Shown: positions 35,255 to 46,649, counted from the stretch's first letter. The stretch: DNA of 64,000 nt from Artocarpus heterophyllus (GCA_025403435.1 CM046349.1:21164004-21228003), one strand, 5' to 3'. Translations and numbers: made by a program. The notes: generated by a model not told the origin, from the letters alone.

Positions 35255-35945
35255 AAGTGAACCTTCTAATTGGTTTCCGTTGAGGCTCAGAGCCCTCAAA
35301 TAAGTGCCCTTTCCAAAAGCAAGAGAAATTGTTCAATGTAACCTATTCATTCACAATTCCAATATTGAAAAAATGCTACGAACATTTCCGATGCAGGGAG
35401 GAAAGCAACTGCGCAAATTGTTATGAGACAGATCTCAAAAAGCTTAGGAACTCACTTAAATTATAAGAAGACAAATATAAAAAAGAAAGATTATTCAAAG
35501 TTAAATTAGAGTTGTTGAAGCCCAAAGATAATTTGTTGGAAGAAAGATTAAGTTTCGACAGCTTTATTTTAACATTGAAAGATCTTCTAATTGCTTATTG
35601 ACCAATAACTTACAGGATTCAGCATTCAAACAATAATAATTCTCATTATAGAATATTGATTTTGAAATGAGACCATATAACTTATTTTGAGCTAAGTTTA
35701 GGGCAGATTAGAATCTAATACGGAACTCCTTAAGTTCACCAACAAAGAAATTACAAGTTTATGTACAAAACTTTCAAATATGACATTGCAAATATCTAGT
35801 TTGATATTCTACCATTAAGCAAGTTGTATGATAGTATCAAGATGGTTAACTTGGAACAAATGTTGCCAACTAGATATTTTGAAAAGTCATTTTAGGAAAC
35901 ATTTTGGATGAAATTGTAGGCCTTGACCCTCAATCCCTAGACTGA
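35255..35945 (-). pseudogene. LRR receptor-like protein relic, copy A, N-terminal part
   Basis: This matches copy B (about 36530-37205) closely and in the same order, including 'ttgaggctcagagccctcaaat', 'caagag.aat.gttcaatgtaacctat' and 'gaggaaag/gaatgcaac'. On the minus strand it reads as decayed LRR units. It is the other half of the gene relic split by the hAT element at 33251-35246. Confidence 0.75.
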
Positions 35946-35999
35946 AGATAGAGTCCAAACCCTTAAGCTTGGCTCGTCCAAACTCAGATTGAGGGCTTG

Positions 36000-36235
36000 A
36001 GCGACTATCTTTATATGGGGTTAGGCCTAGATCTATCGTTGTATAGTTTTTTTAGTTTTTCTATATTTTTCACTTGGATTGGCTTAATTCGTATCAGGTC
36101 ATCAAGCTATTAGGCCGAGATAGGCTCAATTCTCTTTCCAATAGGTTGGCCCCACTCAACCCATTTATTTATGCAGACTGAGTTGGCATAGTTTATATTT
36201 CTTTTACAGCTTAAATGGCCAGATCAAGCCTAGCT
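36000..36235. repeat. Dispersed repeat, copy 2 of 2
   Basis: It shares ordered text with 18930-19190. It sits between the two tandem LRR relics and ends 'aagcctagctcggcc'. A similar 'aagcctagcctatcc' borders copy A at 32941, where the gypsy LTR inserted. The class is unknown. Confidence 0.6.
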
Positions 36236-37205
36236 CGGCCAAGTGCGTTGTACTCCATGCTCTTTGTCTGTGCATCCATCAAGACTACAAATTTGTCAAA
36301 ATATTTAGCTTGCAAAGAGTCTGTGAAGTAATTGTCTGAAAGATCTATGATTTTTAGCTTTTGAAAGGGAGATTTTACCTTGGGATCCTGAAAAGACAAT
36401 TAAATCTATTTCTCAAGATAAAAACGTATAGACTTGGAAAAGATCCCAACGATTGGGAGAGTGGTTTATTTATCTTGTGGTTGCCAACATCTAGGACTTC
36501 TAATCTTGCAAAATTGAGTAGCGTTAGGGGAAGTGAACCTTCCAGTTGGGGTCTGTTGAGGCTCAGAGCCCTCAAATAGGTGCCCTCTCCAAAAGCAAGA
36601 GGAATGGTTCAATGTAACCTATACCTTTGAAATTCCAATATTGCAAGAATGCTACTAGCATTTCTGAACCAGGGAGGAATGCAACCGCTTAAGTTGTTTG
36701 GAGACAGATCTCAAAAAGCATGGGAACTCAATTAATAAAAAGACAAATGCACAAACAAAAGATTATTTAAGTTTAAGTTAGAGTCGTTGAATGTCAAAGA
36801 CAATTTGTTGGAAGAAAGATTAAGTTTCGATGACTTTTTAAATCTTTTCAAGTTCTAACTCCTTATTGACTAAAAACTTAATGGATTCAAGATTCAAATA
36901 ATTAAGATTCACATTATAGAATATTGATTTTGAAATGAGACCATATAACTTATTTTGAACAAAGTTAAGGGTAAACTGGATCAAGTATGGAACTCAAGTT
37001 CACCGACAAAGAAATTATAGGTTTATGTACAAAACTTTCAGATATGGCATTGTAAATATCTAGATTGGTATCGTATAATTGAGCATGTTGAATGATAGTA
37101 TCAAGATGGTTAACTTTTACGGAATATTCCCAACTAGATATTTTGAGAAGTCATTTGAGGAAACATTTTGAATTAAAACATGGGCCTAGGCCCCCAATCC
37201 CCCAG
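36205..37205 (-). pseudogene. LRR receptor-like protein relic, copy B
   Basis: Minus-strand frames read as successive LRRs of a Cf/RLP-type receptor: 'KLYGLISKSIFYNVNLNYLN' and 'KLNLSSNKLSLTFN' (about 37000-36790), 'LNRPQLEGSLPLTLLNFARL' then 'EVLDVGNHKINKPLSQSLGS' (about 36560-36450), and 'KIIDLSDNYFTDSLQAKYFD' (about 36360-36300). The L..L.L..N.L spacing is preserved but stops and shifts are frequent. No signal peptide, transmembrane segment or complete ectodomain is present. It preserves the unoccupied site of the hAT insertion in copy A. Confidence 0.82.
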
Positions 37206-38459
37206 ACCGAATGATTTGAAGAGTATGAAAACAAGTAAGTCAAAAGAGACAAACCCTTAAAGGGAAGATGGAATGATCACAAAACATCCTTTAGGGTTGA
37301 CCCTTAGAAACTAATTGGATTCACAATTTTGAATTTAAATTTCTCTTCAAATGTTGATATTTTCTTAAGCTTTCATAGCGAAAATGCATTATGAATATGA
37401 ATGCAAGGAAATCCTTAGTGGAAAACCTTCACAAGGGAACCAAGGATTCGCCGAAATTCATGTTCTATTTGTTGTAGGGAAAGTTTGTGACCAAGTCTAC
37501 ACAGGTGGCTCGCTACTTAGCATTAAAAGGCGCAAATAGTCAACATGTTAAACCACTTTGAATACTTTAACGGATAAAATCATGAGAACGAAGCCTCAAT
37601 ATATGGAAGATGAGCTTGCGAGTAGTAAACTAAACAGATTTCTAATTTAGGTCCCATCTAGCCAAGGCTTTTCCGATGACCTAACAACTTGACTGCTTAA
37701 CTGACAAAAAGTTTGGGAAAAAATGTAGTCATTGCGTTAGATCACTGTAAAGACTCCATTAGACAAAATGGAGAAGGCGTTTTGGAATTTGGTCTCATCT
37801 GGTTTAGTCTTCCCAAGTGGCCCAACATCATAGCAACTTTAACTCGAGGTGGGAGTGAAGACAAAGAAGGCAAATAACCAAAATACTCGCCCAAGAAGAC
37901 TGAGCAAGATGAAACCAAAAATTCTTATTTCGGAATATGATGAAAGGTTTGAGACTGCAAGTGCAAACGAGGAATTTATAGCCTAAAATTGACGCGAGAA
38001 TGTAAAAGGATTTTTAATTCACAACAACCAATAAGGGAAAAAGTAGAGATTGGAAAAGTAAAATTAAATGTTGAAAAGACAAAGTTTTATAGTCATCTTG
38101 TACAAAATTTTAGCAGAAAATTTCGGTGAAAAATCTCTCAAATGGAAGATATCATAAGAAAGAACTATTACGAAAAATAAATATGGAAAGACAAGTACAG
38201 GCAACTGAGTAGCCAAATCAGGGAGTTCTAATCATGATGGGGGTCAAAAATAGTTGATTTAGAAAAGGATATAGGCAGAGTGAGATAATGAGAAATGTAA
38301 TGCTAAATAATTTTGGTGCAAATTAAAAATGACGCCAAGGCAGAGCAAAAATGAAACACAAGCAGTACATACATCGAAATAATTAGCAAAATTAAAAATA
38401 TGCACCAAAACTCGAAAACAGTTGGTCAATTCATTGTTGGGGTAATTGTACAAATGGTG
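37206..38459. other. Unassigned DNA, no gene seen
   Basis: No recognisable domain in any frame. GC content is slightly higher than in the flanking AT-rich stretches, and the region may be the decayed downstream part of the minus-strand ORF that follows. Confidence 0.45.
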
Positions 38460-39122
38460 AAGCAGAATGACTAAAAAAAACTTCCTACTTTAAGGCCTTG
38501 CCCTTCTCTGGGGAATAAAGCTCTTTGAAAATTTTACTAACATCCTAAAGTTCAAAGATGGAGGGCCCTTCAGAACGAACATGAGGAGCCAACACAGGAA
38601 GGTTCATGTATGAGTTTTGAGAAATATTTAAAGCCTTTTCTGGTTCTGTAACTTTTTTGAACTTTCGCTAATCAGGAGAAAAGCTTGAATCAGAACAAGC
38701 AATGGAGTAGTACGGTAAAGTGTACTTTTCCAAAACAGAAAAGCCAGATGGCATATCGGCAACACTGGGGACGGTAGGTCTTCGGAGCTCGGAAGCTTGC
38801 TTACAGAGCTCCTCAACTTCAACGAACAGCTGGACTCTGAAACTCTCAAGATTCTATAAGGCAGACGAGGATTCTTCAATCTGGCCTCCAAATTGGCTTT
38901 CTTAACGCCAAGGTTACAGATTAAATTCCGTAGAGCCAACTCACTCATAGAGGGACAAAGTTTCAGCTCATTAAACCTATTCTCAAATTCAACCTTTACC
39001 GATTAAAGCCAACATTCATGATTTTTCAAAGTTTGTGCCAAAGAGTTTTCGCAGTATTAAGATTCCGAGTCAAACGCAAAGCCAGAGACCTAATCTTCTA
39101 AAAAACGAGCCCATAATGGTTG
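38460..39122 (-). pseudogene. Decayed minus-strand transposon ORF, coiled-coil part
   Basis: Joined minus-strand frames give 'VEFENRFNELKLCPSM', 'SELALRNLICNLGVKKANLE', 'LESFRVQLFVEVEELCKQAS' and 'SVLEKYTLPYYSIACSDSSF', with heptad-like leucines suggesting a coiled coil. By position it continues the ORF seen at 39871-41026 and 53635-54480, which were separated by insertions. C-terminal coiled coils are usual in the plant 'putative gypsy-type transposase' ORFs. The identity of this part is inferred from context. Confidence 0.45.
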
Positions 39123-39865
39123 TGTTGGGGAATTAGACGACTCCTAATTCCAAGGATCGCAAGAACGAACAATTGCATAAAATAAATAGGAGAAAAGAAG
39201 AAAAAGAGACACCAAATTTGTATACAGGTTCGTCCAAAATTGAGACTATTTCTTATTTCTGCCGCTTGCAGATTCCACTATGATGAAGGAGATTATAGAT
39301 TACAAGAGTAGTTTCTCACACACTTACAAATTGTGCTTACCAAAACTCTCTTCTCTCTAACACCATGTGGGAATTTTTCTCTCTCAAGGATGAAGCTCTC
39401 AAGAATTATGCCTCTCACAAAATTATGTCACTCACAATTTTTACACACACACAACCCTAGCCACCTTGTGTCTATTTATAGCCAAAGGAAGAGAAAAATA
39501 ACAACTAATGGGAAACCCTAGTAGTTTCCCATTTTTAGGGCCTTTGAATCCGACTCTGACTCAAAAAACATCGCGCATCATAGCGCGTCAGTGCCGCGGC
39601 GCTCAAAACGAGAGCTGCGGTGCCCCCTACAGCGCCTAGGCGCTCTGCTCCTGGCGCCTAGGCGCCATCCACATAACGCTTAGGCGTTTTTCACCTAGCG
39701 CCTAGGCGCCCTCCACTTGGTGCCTAGGCGCCCTTGTCCCACGCGTCGCGGCGCTCTCCTGGTAGAGCCGCAGCGCTGACTCTCTGCCTCCGAGGACACG
39801 TTTCTCTCTTTTTTTTCTTCCTTTGTGCTGGGGTGTCGACTTGATTTGGCTCCACATCTGCAACA
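39123..39865 (-). mobile_element. Solo copia-type LTR (743 bp) with TSD
   Basis: On the minus strand it runs TGTTGCAGATGTGGAGCC to CCCCAACA. It is flanked by a perfect 5-bp duplication GGTTG (39118-39122 and 39866-39870). A minus-strand TATA box CTATAAATAGACAC lies near 39475, followed by a leader and 'GAACCTGTATACAAATTTGG', a wording common in copia LTRs. Its upstream part holds five palindromic GCGCCTAGGCGC units. No internal region remains. Confidence 0.88.
39631..39733. repeat. Palindromic GGCGCCTAGGCGCC minisatellite in the solo LTR
   Basis: Units begin at 39631 (AGCGCCTAGGCGCT), 39652 (TGGCGCCTAGGCGCCA), 39676 (ACGCTTAGGCGT), 39697 (AGCGCCTAGGCGCC) and 39719 (GGTGCCTAGGCGCCC), spaced 21-24 bp. 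Most are perfect palindromes. They lie upstream of the LTR's TATA box, in its U3. Confidence 0.9.
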
Positions 39866-39870
39866 GGTTG

Positions 39871-41026
39871 AACTCAGAGCTCATCTCAGATGATAAAAAC
39901 AAAGCCTAAAATAATGTTTAAAAGTATAAGAAAACAACTAAAAGATATGTTGCAAATAAGGGCAAGGAAAAGATGAAAGCAATACAATGACACCAAAACG
40001 ACAGAACTACTCAACACGATCTAAAGTTGACAGTGCATTAAAAGCATCGATGTCGGTCTTGATGCGAATGCAATTCAAAACAGAAGAACACACTACAAGA
40101 TCTAGAATTAAATCTTGATAAGTAATAGTCTTCCCATCGGAGCAAAGAATTTGAGAACCGCCCATAAACAAACGAGGAGCAATGGCAGAAGTAATGTGAT
40201 CTTGTGCAAAATCACAGCCATGATTTAGACCATAAGTGCCTTGTTGTTGACAAAGGTCGAGATCCTGTTCTTGGCTAGTCCCGATTCTACTACCAAAATT
40301 GTATAAGGGCCTGATTAGTCTATCCTAAGGACTGTACAATCTAGGAACATTGGGAGCTTTCTACTATACAGACCTAGTGGAAACCGCAAATTTTGAAACA
40401 TAATTAGTTATAATAGGAAGAGGGGGATCAAAATACTGAGTGGTCGAACTTGAGTCAACAATGGAGCGAAAGTAGGAGCAATGACACAAACAGGAACTAG
40501 AGGGGTAATTGGAGTATAGAACAGTGAAAATGCGATCATAGTGGACTAATTGTGAGCATGAAAAGTGGCATCTTCTGAAGCAAACTCTTGGGAAATGGCA
40601 CCGACGAAAGAAGTAAAAGGCCCGCTAACGTTGACTGAGGAAGTAACAATTGCAGCATGAGGGAACCCTTGTCAAGCCAAGAACAGAAACAGATAGACGC
40701 ATGGCCTCACCTTGATTTATAAGAAGAACTTGCTTGCAAAGTTATGGGCAATCACTTGACCTTGAGAAGTAGGAGCAAATTCAAAATTAATGGGGGATTG
40801 AACATGAGACTAATTCAAAATGCTTAACAATGGTGAGCTTTCTTGAAGGTTAGCCAGAGGAGGATTAATGGAAAAACCAGAGTAAACCAAAGCGCTTGTC
40901 TCCTAAAGAACTTGTTGTTTTGAAGAGGCAAGTAGCAAGACCATGGAAGGACCAAAGTCACGAAACAAGAAACTGGCAGTTGTGGAATACTAAGAGTAAT
41001 GGGAGGAATTGGATCTATGTTTTACA
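39871..41026 (-). pseudogene. Decayed minus-strand transposon ORF, Ser/Thr/Pro-rich part
   Basis: Minus-strand frames give 'PINFEFAPTSQGQVIAHNFA', 'FVGAISQEFASEDATFHAHN' and 'FYTPITPLVPVCVIAPTFAP', rich in S, T, P and A, with stops. It lies between the two insertions that split this ORF (solo LTR on the left, Tat-like element on the right), so it is the middle of the same relic. No named domain lies within this piece. Confidence 0.45.
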
Positions 41027-41031
41027 AGGAT

Positions 41032-41679
41032 TGTTGATGTCAAACTCTGAACTGCTACATACCAACACCACGTGTGCCTACGCACAATGGTCAGACGGCT
41101 CCTCTTGCTCATCTTGGCCTCCTAAGGCAGACCTGCAAAAAAAGAGGGACGCTTTAGAGATCAAGGGGACACCAGTGTGGTGTTGGCTAAAGGCTATCCG
41201 ACGCTTAAGTTAGGTTATTGTTCGGCAAAGTTCGGGAGCAAAGTTAGGTGGGAAAAAGCATATTACCTTGAGCTGTAGTAAATGCGCTCAATTCATAGGC
41301 TACCGCTTGAACCAGATGCTAGGTGGGTTTGACCCGTGACCTGTGTGTCACATCAAGACCTATTAGGCGATAGGCAATAAGTGTTATGATCCCTACCAGA
41401 GGTTTGGTCTCCATCTAAGGGTTGGAATGAGACCATATGTTGACCTTCTATGGTCAGGTATTGCATGGGTGTAGGCTCTGACAGTTCGACCTGAGCATAT
41501 GTTCTTCCCGAGGAAGTGATGCCTTACGCCATAGCCAACGGGGGCTCTAAGGGCCACCTTAGGAGAAAGAACCGAGCACATGGAGTTACAAATTTGTCTT
41601 CTCGATGATCTTCTCGAGCATGGAGGCTGAGCAGTCATGTAGGTGGTCCACGAAAAAGGCACCGAGCACACCCCTAACA
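41032..41679 (-). mobile_element. 3' LTR of the Tat-like element
   Basis: Plus-strand ends TGTTGATGTCAAACTCTG and CACCCCTAACA. It aligns along its length with 53009-53629, for example 'gctcatcttggcctcctaag' versus 'gctcatctcgacttcccaag'. The adjacent minus-strand GGGGACTAT (41680-41690) is the expected polypurine-type end of the internal region. Confidence 0.85.
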
Positions 41680-42052
41680 ATAGTCCCCAATGCACCTTGT
41701 CGGTGCTCGGCCGGGTGTACTATGCCGAGAGGGTGTAATCGACTACAATTGGTCTCCAAACCTTGTCTCAGGGAAGTGGAATTTCAAAAGGGCAGGTGGT
41801 CAACCTTAGTGAGACACATGTCAACATGTGACTGGTTGTTTCCCTAATGGGCGTAATCATTACGCCTCTTCGAATTCTGCGCCTGAGTTTCAGATATAAA
41901 TATGGATCGATTCTCATCATTCCAGAGTGCTTCGTGACCAAATTTCAGGCCTTTTGAGTTTTATCTGCCAAGTAGAAAACTGTGATCCAAATACTTTTCT
42001 CTCAATCCTGAACAACTTTTTTCCTAAGCAGTTAATTAAATTAGAAGCAATC

Positions 42053-43880
42053 ATGAGTGACTTTAGTGATTCCTAAAGTGATTCCCTTAATACCTCCTGG
42101 TCAGACTAAGAAACTGAGACCGACCGAGCTACATCTAACGAAGTCAATATTATGGAGACATCGACTGGGCCGGAGGGGGCGGCTTGGTTGACCGGGATCC
42201 TTAGCGTAGGACAGGGGATAGTGCCAGAGAGAGAGTTCCATGACATGATTGAAGAAAGGTGCCCCCTCAAGCCATGCGAGGGATAGGACCCGTACATCGA
42301 GGCGGCCGCCACAGGCACTTCTCAAGTTACTGCCCAAGAATGTGCTAGCCTGGCGGTAGCTGCCAATGTGCCAAGTACTTGAGGCCAGAGCATCGAGGCA
42401 TCAGCTCTGTAATGGGAGAAGTAACCATCGATTAGTCCACCAAAAAGGATAGGCTAGCCGAGGGCGATGAGGCCGAGGATGAAGAAGAAGAAGCAGAGAG
42501 GCTCGCCATGGCGACCAGGGTTTGAGGAGTAGTAGCCTTCAGGGTGCATCGGCTTGACCAGACTTCAATGGCAGGATATAGTTTAGGAATGACACCAGTC
42601 TGAGTTAAGACCCTACGTCAGGAATATCAAAGTCTCAACAACGTTGTCTTTGCCCTGCCATGGGAAAAGGACTCGGCCTAAAACCCTCCGAAGGGGTACA
42701 TCGCTTTGTACGCAGAGTTCTTCCGGGCAGGACTCCGCTTTCCATTCCACCCTTTCTCCGCTAGACCTTGAACAACTTGAATGTGTGTCCTGCTTAGCTT
42801 AATCTGAAATTGCTACAGGCCCCTAATCAGCATGTACATTCTCTGGAGGTACTATTATGTGACCGAGATGTTGTGGGAGGCCTTTAAGCAAGTCTTTAAA
42901 ATAAAGAGGCTTCCTCGGCAGATGGGGTCATACTACTTCACTAGGTTCAAGGACTTCATTTTCGACAACCCCGACTCAGATAAATTGTGAAAGTTTGAAT
43001 GGTTTTATGTCGGGGAGAATTGGATGTCTCAAGCCGGCGAGGTAGTGCCTGACAATCAAGTAGTCCTAAAGAGGTTTGAGTAGGAACATATGTGGTTGAA
43101 GAGGCTATGGGCCCCAAGCAAGCTTCTTGCAGCCATTGAGGAATTGTACACAAAGCTTGAAGTTTCTCAACAACAAGCGTTTTTGCTACGAAAGACAAAC
43201 CTAGCCCACTACGGTTGGTTCTGTGGGTCCAGCTCGACAAAGCCCCACTAAGATGACATACCTCTTGCTCGTCTAGGCGAGCAAGTGACCGTTGCCAGGC
43301 ATAGTGCTACTGACAACATGGGGACAAGCACCTACCAAGCTGGGCAACCAGTAGGAGGGCCATCATCGTCTAGTTCTGACGACTCTTCTGGTAGTTCCCT
43401 CAGTTTGGAGCTGCCTATAGCCGATGAAGAGCTCGGGGACATGATTAGGCTTCTTTACCCGCGAGGTTAACTCTGGATTAGAGGTTTGATCCCTTTTTTT
43501 TGGTTTGTCGAGCCTAACTTCACTTGTGATTTTCCTTGTTTTATAGACATGTCTTCTAGAGAGATGTCTAGGCATGAGAAGTAGAGGCGGATGGAGGAGC
43601 TTTGCTGCTGGACAAAGGGCAAGGAGGTCGCTCAGTCGAAGAAGAGGAGGACCAAGAAGGCTGAGCGACCTGTAGTAGCCAATCGGCTAAGCATCTCGCC
43701 ACCGCCGAGACAAAAGGCTTCCACGACCAAGGTGATAACACTCCTCCTTCTGCCACCGCCGTCCCGTCCCCACAAGCTGATCCACCAAGGAGGTGCCAGC
43801 CGATGCACCCTTTCATGGTTGAATTCCTTACGAAGACTTCTTTAATGTGGCTAGGGAACAGACTCTTGGGTTTGGTGCCC
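42053..43880 (+). pseudogene. Antisense ORF of the Tat-like element, 5' part (gypsy-type transposase domain)
   Basis: The plus strand opens with 'MSDFSDS' (42053) and later encodes 'KGYIALYAEFFRAGLRFPFH' (about 42695-42755), the core of the plant 'putative gypsy-type transposon' domain (Pfam PF04195 kind), whose biochemical role is unknown. An acidic, serine-rich segment ('PSSSSSDDSSGSSLSLELPI') follows near 43365. A plausible intron lies at about 43467-43546 (GTTAAC...TTTTATAG), before a basic stretch ('KEVAQSKKRRTKKAE'). Several in-frame stops make it a relic. It reads against the element's own pol, as is typical for such ORFs in Tat elements. The insertion at 43885 splits it from its 3' part. 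Confidence 0.72.
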
Positions 43881-45358
43881 TATAAGCTGTGACATTGTAC
43901 ATATTGTTAATAAATAAATAAAGTGACATTTATAATTATTTTGGTTGTTTATATATATTATGAATACTTTTATAAACATAAAGAAAATTTCATGATTATT
44001 TATATAACTACAAATTTAACATATAAGTGTTATATGCTGAGGGAAAAAATTTATAGATAATAATCTAAGTAAGTTGTAATAATTAATTAAAGTTTGAGAT
44101 CTTTAATTAAATATTACACCTACGGTCTAATCTCATTTAAAATGAAATAGTCTTATCCAGGTTATTAATGTGGAGACAATAGATTGAAGGTACTTTATAT
44201 AATAAGATTATATAGGACTAGACTAAATAAATTATGAATATCTAATAATCATCCGTTACAAATAGAGTATTCAAATTTATCACTATGATGATCATATATA
44301 TTACAGTCTTAATCCTAGGTATTTATTATACTCCTATTTATGACATTATGTTTTTTAACTTGTATGGTAAGATTTGTCTAAATACAGATCATAGTTTAGC
44401 ATCTTGGAAACATGATGGAATAAATGGTTGGGAAAAATTTTATACATATATGAAATCCATTCCTTCCTTATGGAAGTTAGAAAAATAGTTCTCTTGAGTG
44501 ATGATTCAAAGTTTGAACAATAGAGTGCTCATTCATAATAAAATTATGAATTAACTGTTCATTAGAGAATTATTAGAACTCAAGAATAAAGATGTAATAA
44601 GAGAGGTAAACGAAAATTAAATCTAGCTCTTATTACAAACTATTTATAGAAGCCTGACTTAAATATAATGATTATATCAATAGACTACTTTCTAATTTTC
44701 TTTTAGTAATTTTTACTATAATCTCAAGAGTTTAATCCTAGGTTTTTAGTGGAGTAACACTGATTTGGCACATTAATTAAGGAGTTTGATTAATTATAAA
44801 ATTTATTGGAGCTTATGTTATAGGTCCATAGGTCCTCAATGCCACATCTATAACACTATATTAGATTTAATGCATAAAATGAATTATATATATTTAATTT
44901 GGAATTGCTGAATTCATTGTTTCAAACTTGAGATATAAATATGACGTAGAAAAATGTTCTTTATGACACATAATATAATAGGATAAATGTTGTCACTTTT
45001 AACTGAGCATTAATTAAATTAATTAATTGACTATTTACTTAATGAAATTAATTAAGCATGATTTAAATTAATTAATTGATAATATTTAAATAATAAGATT
45101 ATTTAAAGTAATTTTAATTTTGTGTGACACATGTGTGGTGGGACCACATTTTGTCTTTTCTAACATGGACACAAAATTAAATGATTAATTAATTTAAAAT
45201 CTATTCTTAAATAAATGTGATTTATTTTTTGAATTCATGTATATATATATACATATATAAGATTTTATTGTATATTAATATATATATATATATATATATT
45301 AAACAAATGTAAATCACGTTTACGTTTTATAAATAAAAAAACTGTTAAACTATATATA

Positions 45359-45390
45359 TAATCGAAAATCACGTACGTGATTTTCGATTA
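45359..45390. repeat. Perfect 32-bp palindrome
   Basis: The two 16-base arms are exact reverse complements with no spacer, centred on GTAC at 45373-45376; the left arm is TAATCGAAAATCACGT. It sits in (TA)n-rich DNA of the LTR-like insertion and could extrude as a cruciform. Confidence 0.95.
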
Positions 45391-45547
45391 GCTTATATAT
45401 TATATCTATAATTAAATAATTTAAACATATATATTATATATATATGTATATTTAGAATCACATAAGTGATTCAAATTCCAAAAAAAAAGGATAATGATTG
45501 TGGAGTATATCCCTTTCCCACATATCTGATATGATGGTTATTTGATT

Positions 45548-45572
45548 CACCCACTAAAAGGTTTAGTGGGTG
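45548..45572. repeat. 11-bp perfect hairpin with 3-nt loop
   Basis: CACCCACTAAA, loop AGG, TTTAGTGGGTG. A strong stem in RNA or DNA, located shortly before the proposed LTR end of the insertion, in a position where a folded transcript leader or polyadenylation region might lie. Confidence 0.9.
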
Positions 45573-46033
45573 GTTACTTTAAATTTAAAATTAATTAAAA
45601 TTAATTAAAAATAACTAACTACTTAGATATAAAAAATAGATATAACAGTTATCTCATCAATCAATATTTTTGACGTAACTTTTACAAAATACTGAGAGAG
45701 AAAAACTGAATTATTTCTCTTAAAAAAAAGGTTTGCTATCTCATGTGTTGAGTGCATAGTAAATCTAGAAAAGTGTGAGTTTAATTTATTCTTGCAGTTT
45801 GATGCCCACTTATCTTTCCATTGGTATGGAGCCTTAGCTTAGAAGATCGTGGTATCAAAGAGGAAAGCTAGGATACCTTGATAGGTCTTCAAAACGTTTG
45901 TAAAAATTCTCAAACCTTTCTATTATTAATTAAAATTATATTGCTATTCATGATGAATGAAGTTTTCAAAAAAATTTGTTTGTCAACGATCTGTTACTTT
46001 CATTGCATTTCATATGCAATTCTAACACAAACC

Positions 46034-46649
46034 TATAGGGAGTGCTACAGCTTGGCTTTCCAGCAAAGCATCCATGTAAGCCCGATCAAACTTCTAAGTT
46101 CGTTAATGCATTTTTTTTCTTCTAACCTGTTCTCTTGAAGGTCAGTGCTTACCTGAAGCTTGCTGACCTTAGGGTTGAACGTCAGATCCACGCCAAGCGG
46201 TGGAAAGTTGAGAAGGCTACCAAGCTTTCTAAGGTAAAGGCCGGGCTGGAGGCTGACATCCCCCCGAGCAGAGGAAGAGGCCTGAAAGGCTCAAGAAAAG
46301 GCGACACAAGCATACGCTGCCTTCCTCGGGGAACAAAATCAGGTCCAGGCTGCTTAGGAAGAGCATGAACTATTTTTGAGGGAAAAGCTACCCGGGAGGC
46401 TGAACCATCTGTAGAAGAATTCAAGGACTCTAGTGAGTTCGTCGACCAATACTACCTTAGGATGAAGGACTTGTAGGACCATTTACTTGAGAAGCATCTC
46501 GAGGCTGCCGCCATGGACTGCTCCCTAATTGTGGATCCCACGGCAGGGCACAAGGAGGCAAAGAATGAGGAGACCCAAGCTCCGACTGAACAAGGCTTGG
46601 TTGTCGACCTAGAAGCCAACGACGGTGAGGACAAAGCCCAAACCTGATG
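46034..46649 (+). pseudogene. Antisense ORF of the Tat-like element, 3' part
   Basis: The plus strand resumes with 'YRECYSLAFQQSIH', then a likely intron (donor GTAAGC at about 46076, acceptor ...CTTGAAG at about 46140), then 'SAYLKLADLRVERQIHAKRW' and a lysine-rich, heptad-like segment, with further stops, ending near 46649 ('EDKAQT' stop). The coiled-coil end is usual for PF04195-type ORFs. It is the continuation of 42053-43880 across the insertion. Confidence 0.6.

Larger units (their letters stand above)
43885..46033 (+). mobile_element. LTR-like insertion in the antisense ORF
   Basis: An AT-rich block of about 2.1 kb interrupts the antisense ORF. CTATA at 43880-43884 and again at about 46034-46038 may be its TSD. 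It starts near TGTGACATTGTACATATTG (43888). Near 45820 it shows 'cttatctttcca' followed by 'TTGGTATGGAGCC', resembling an LTR end next to a degraded initiator-Met PBS, and 'TGGTATCAAAGAGG' lies 33 bp further on. I read it as an LTR plus a scrap of internal region. It holds two strong palindromes (listed). The second LTR and any coding region are absent. Confidence 0.5.

Noticed and set aside
36205..37205. Functional LRR receptor-like protein gene
   Set aside because: Frames are broken by stops and shifts, with no signal peptide, membrane segment or full repeat set, so it is a relic.
41393..41695. 100-codon minus-strand frame in the LTR of the Tat-like element
   Set aside because: It lies inside an LTR with a homologous partner at 53009-53629 and the frame is not kept between the two.
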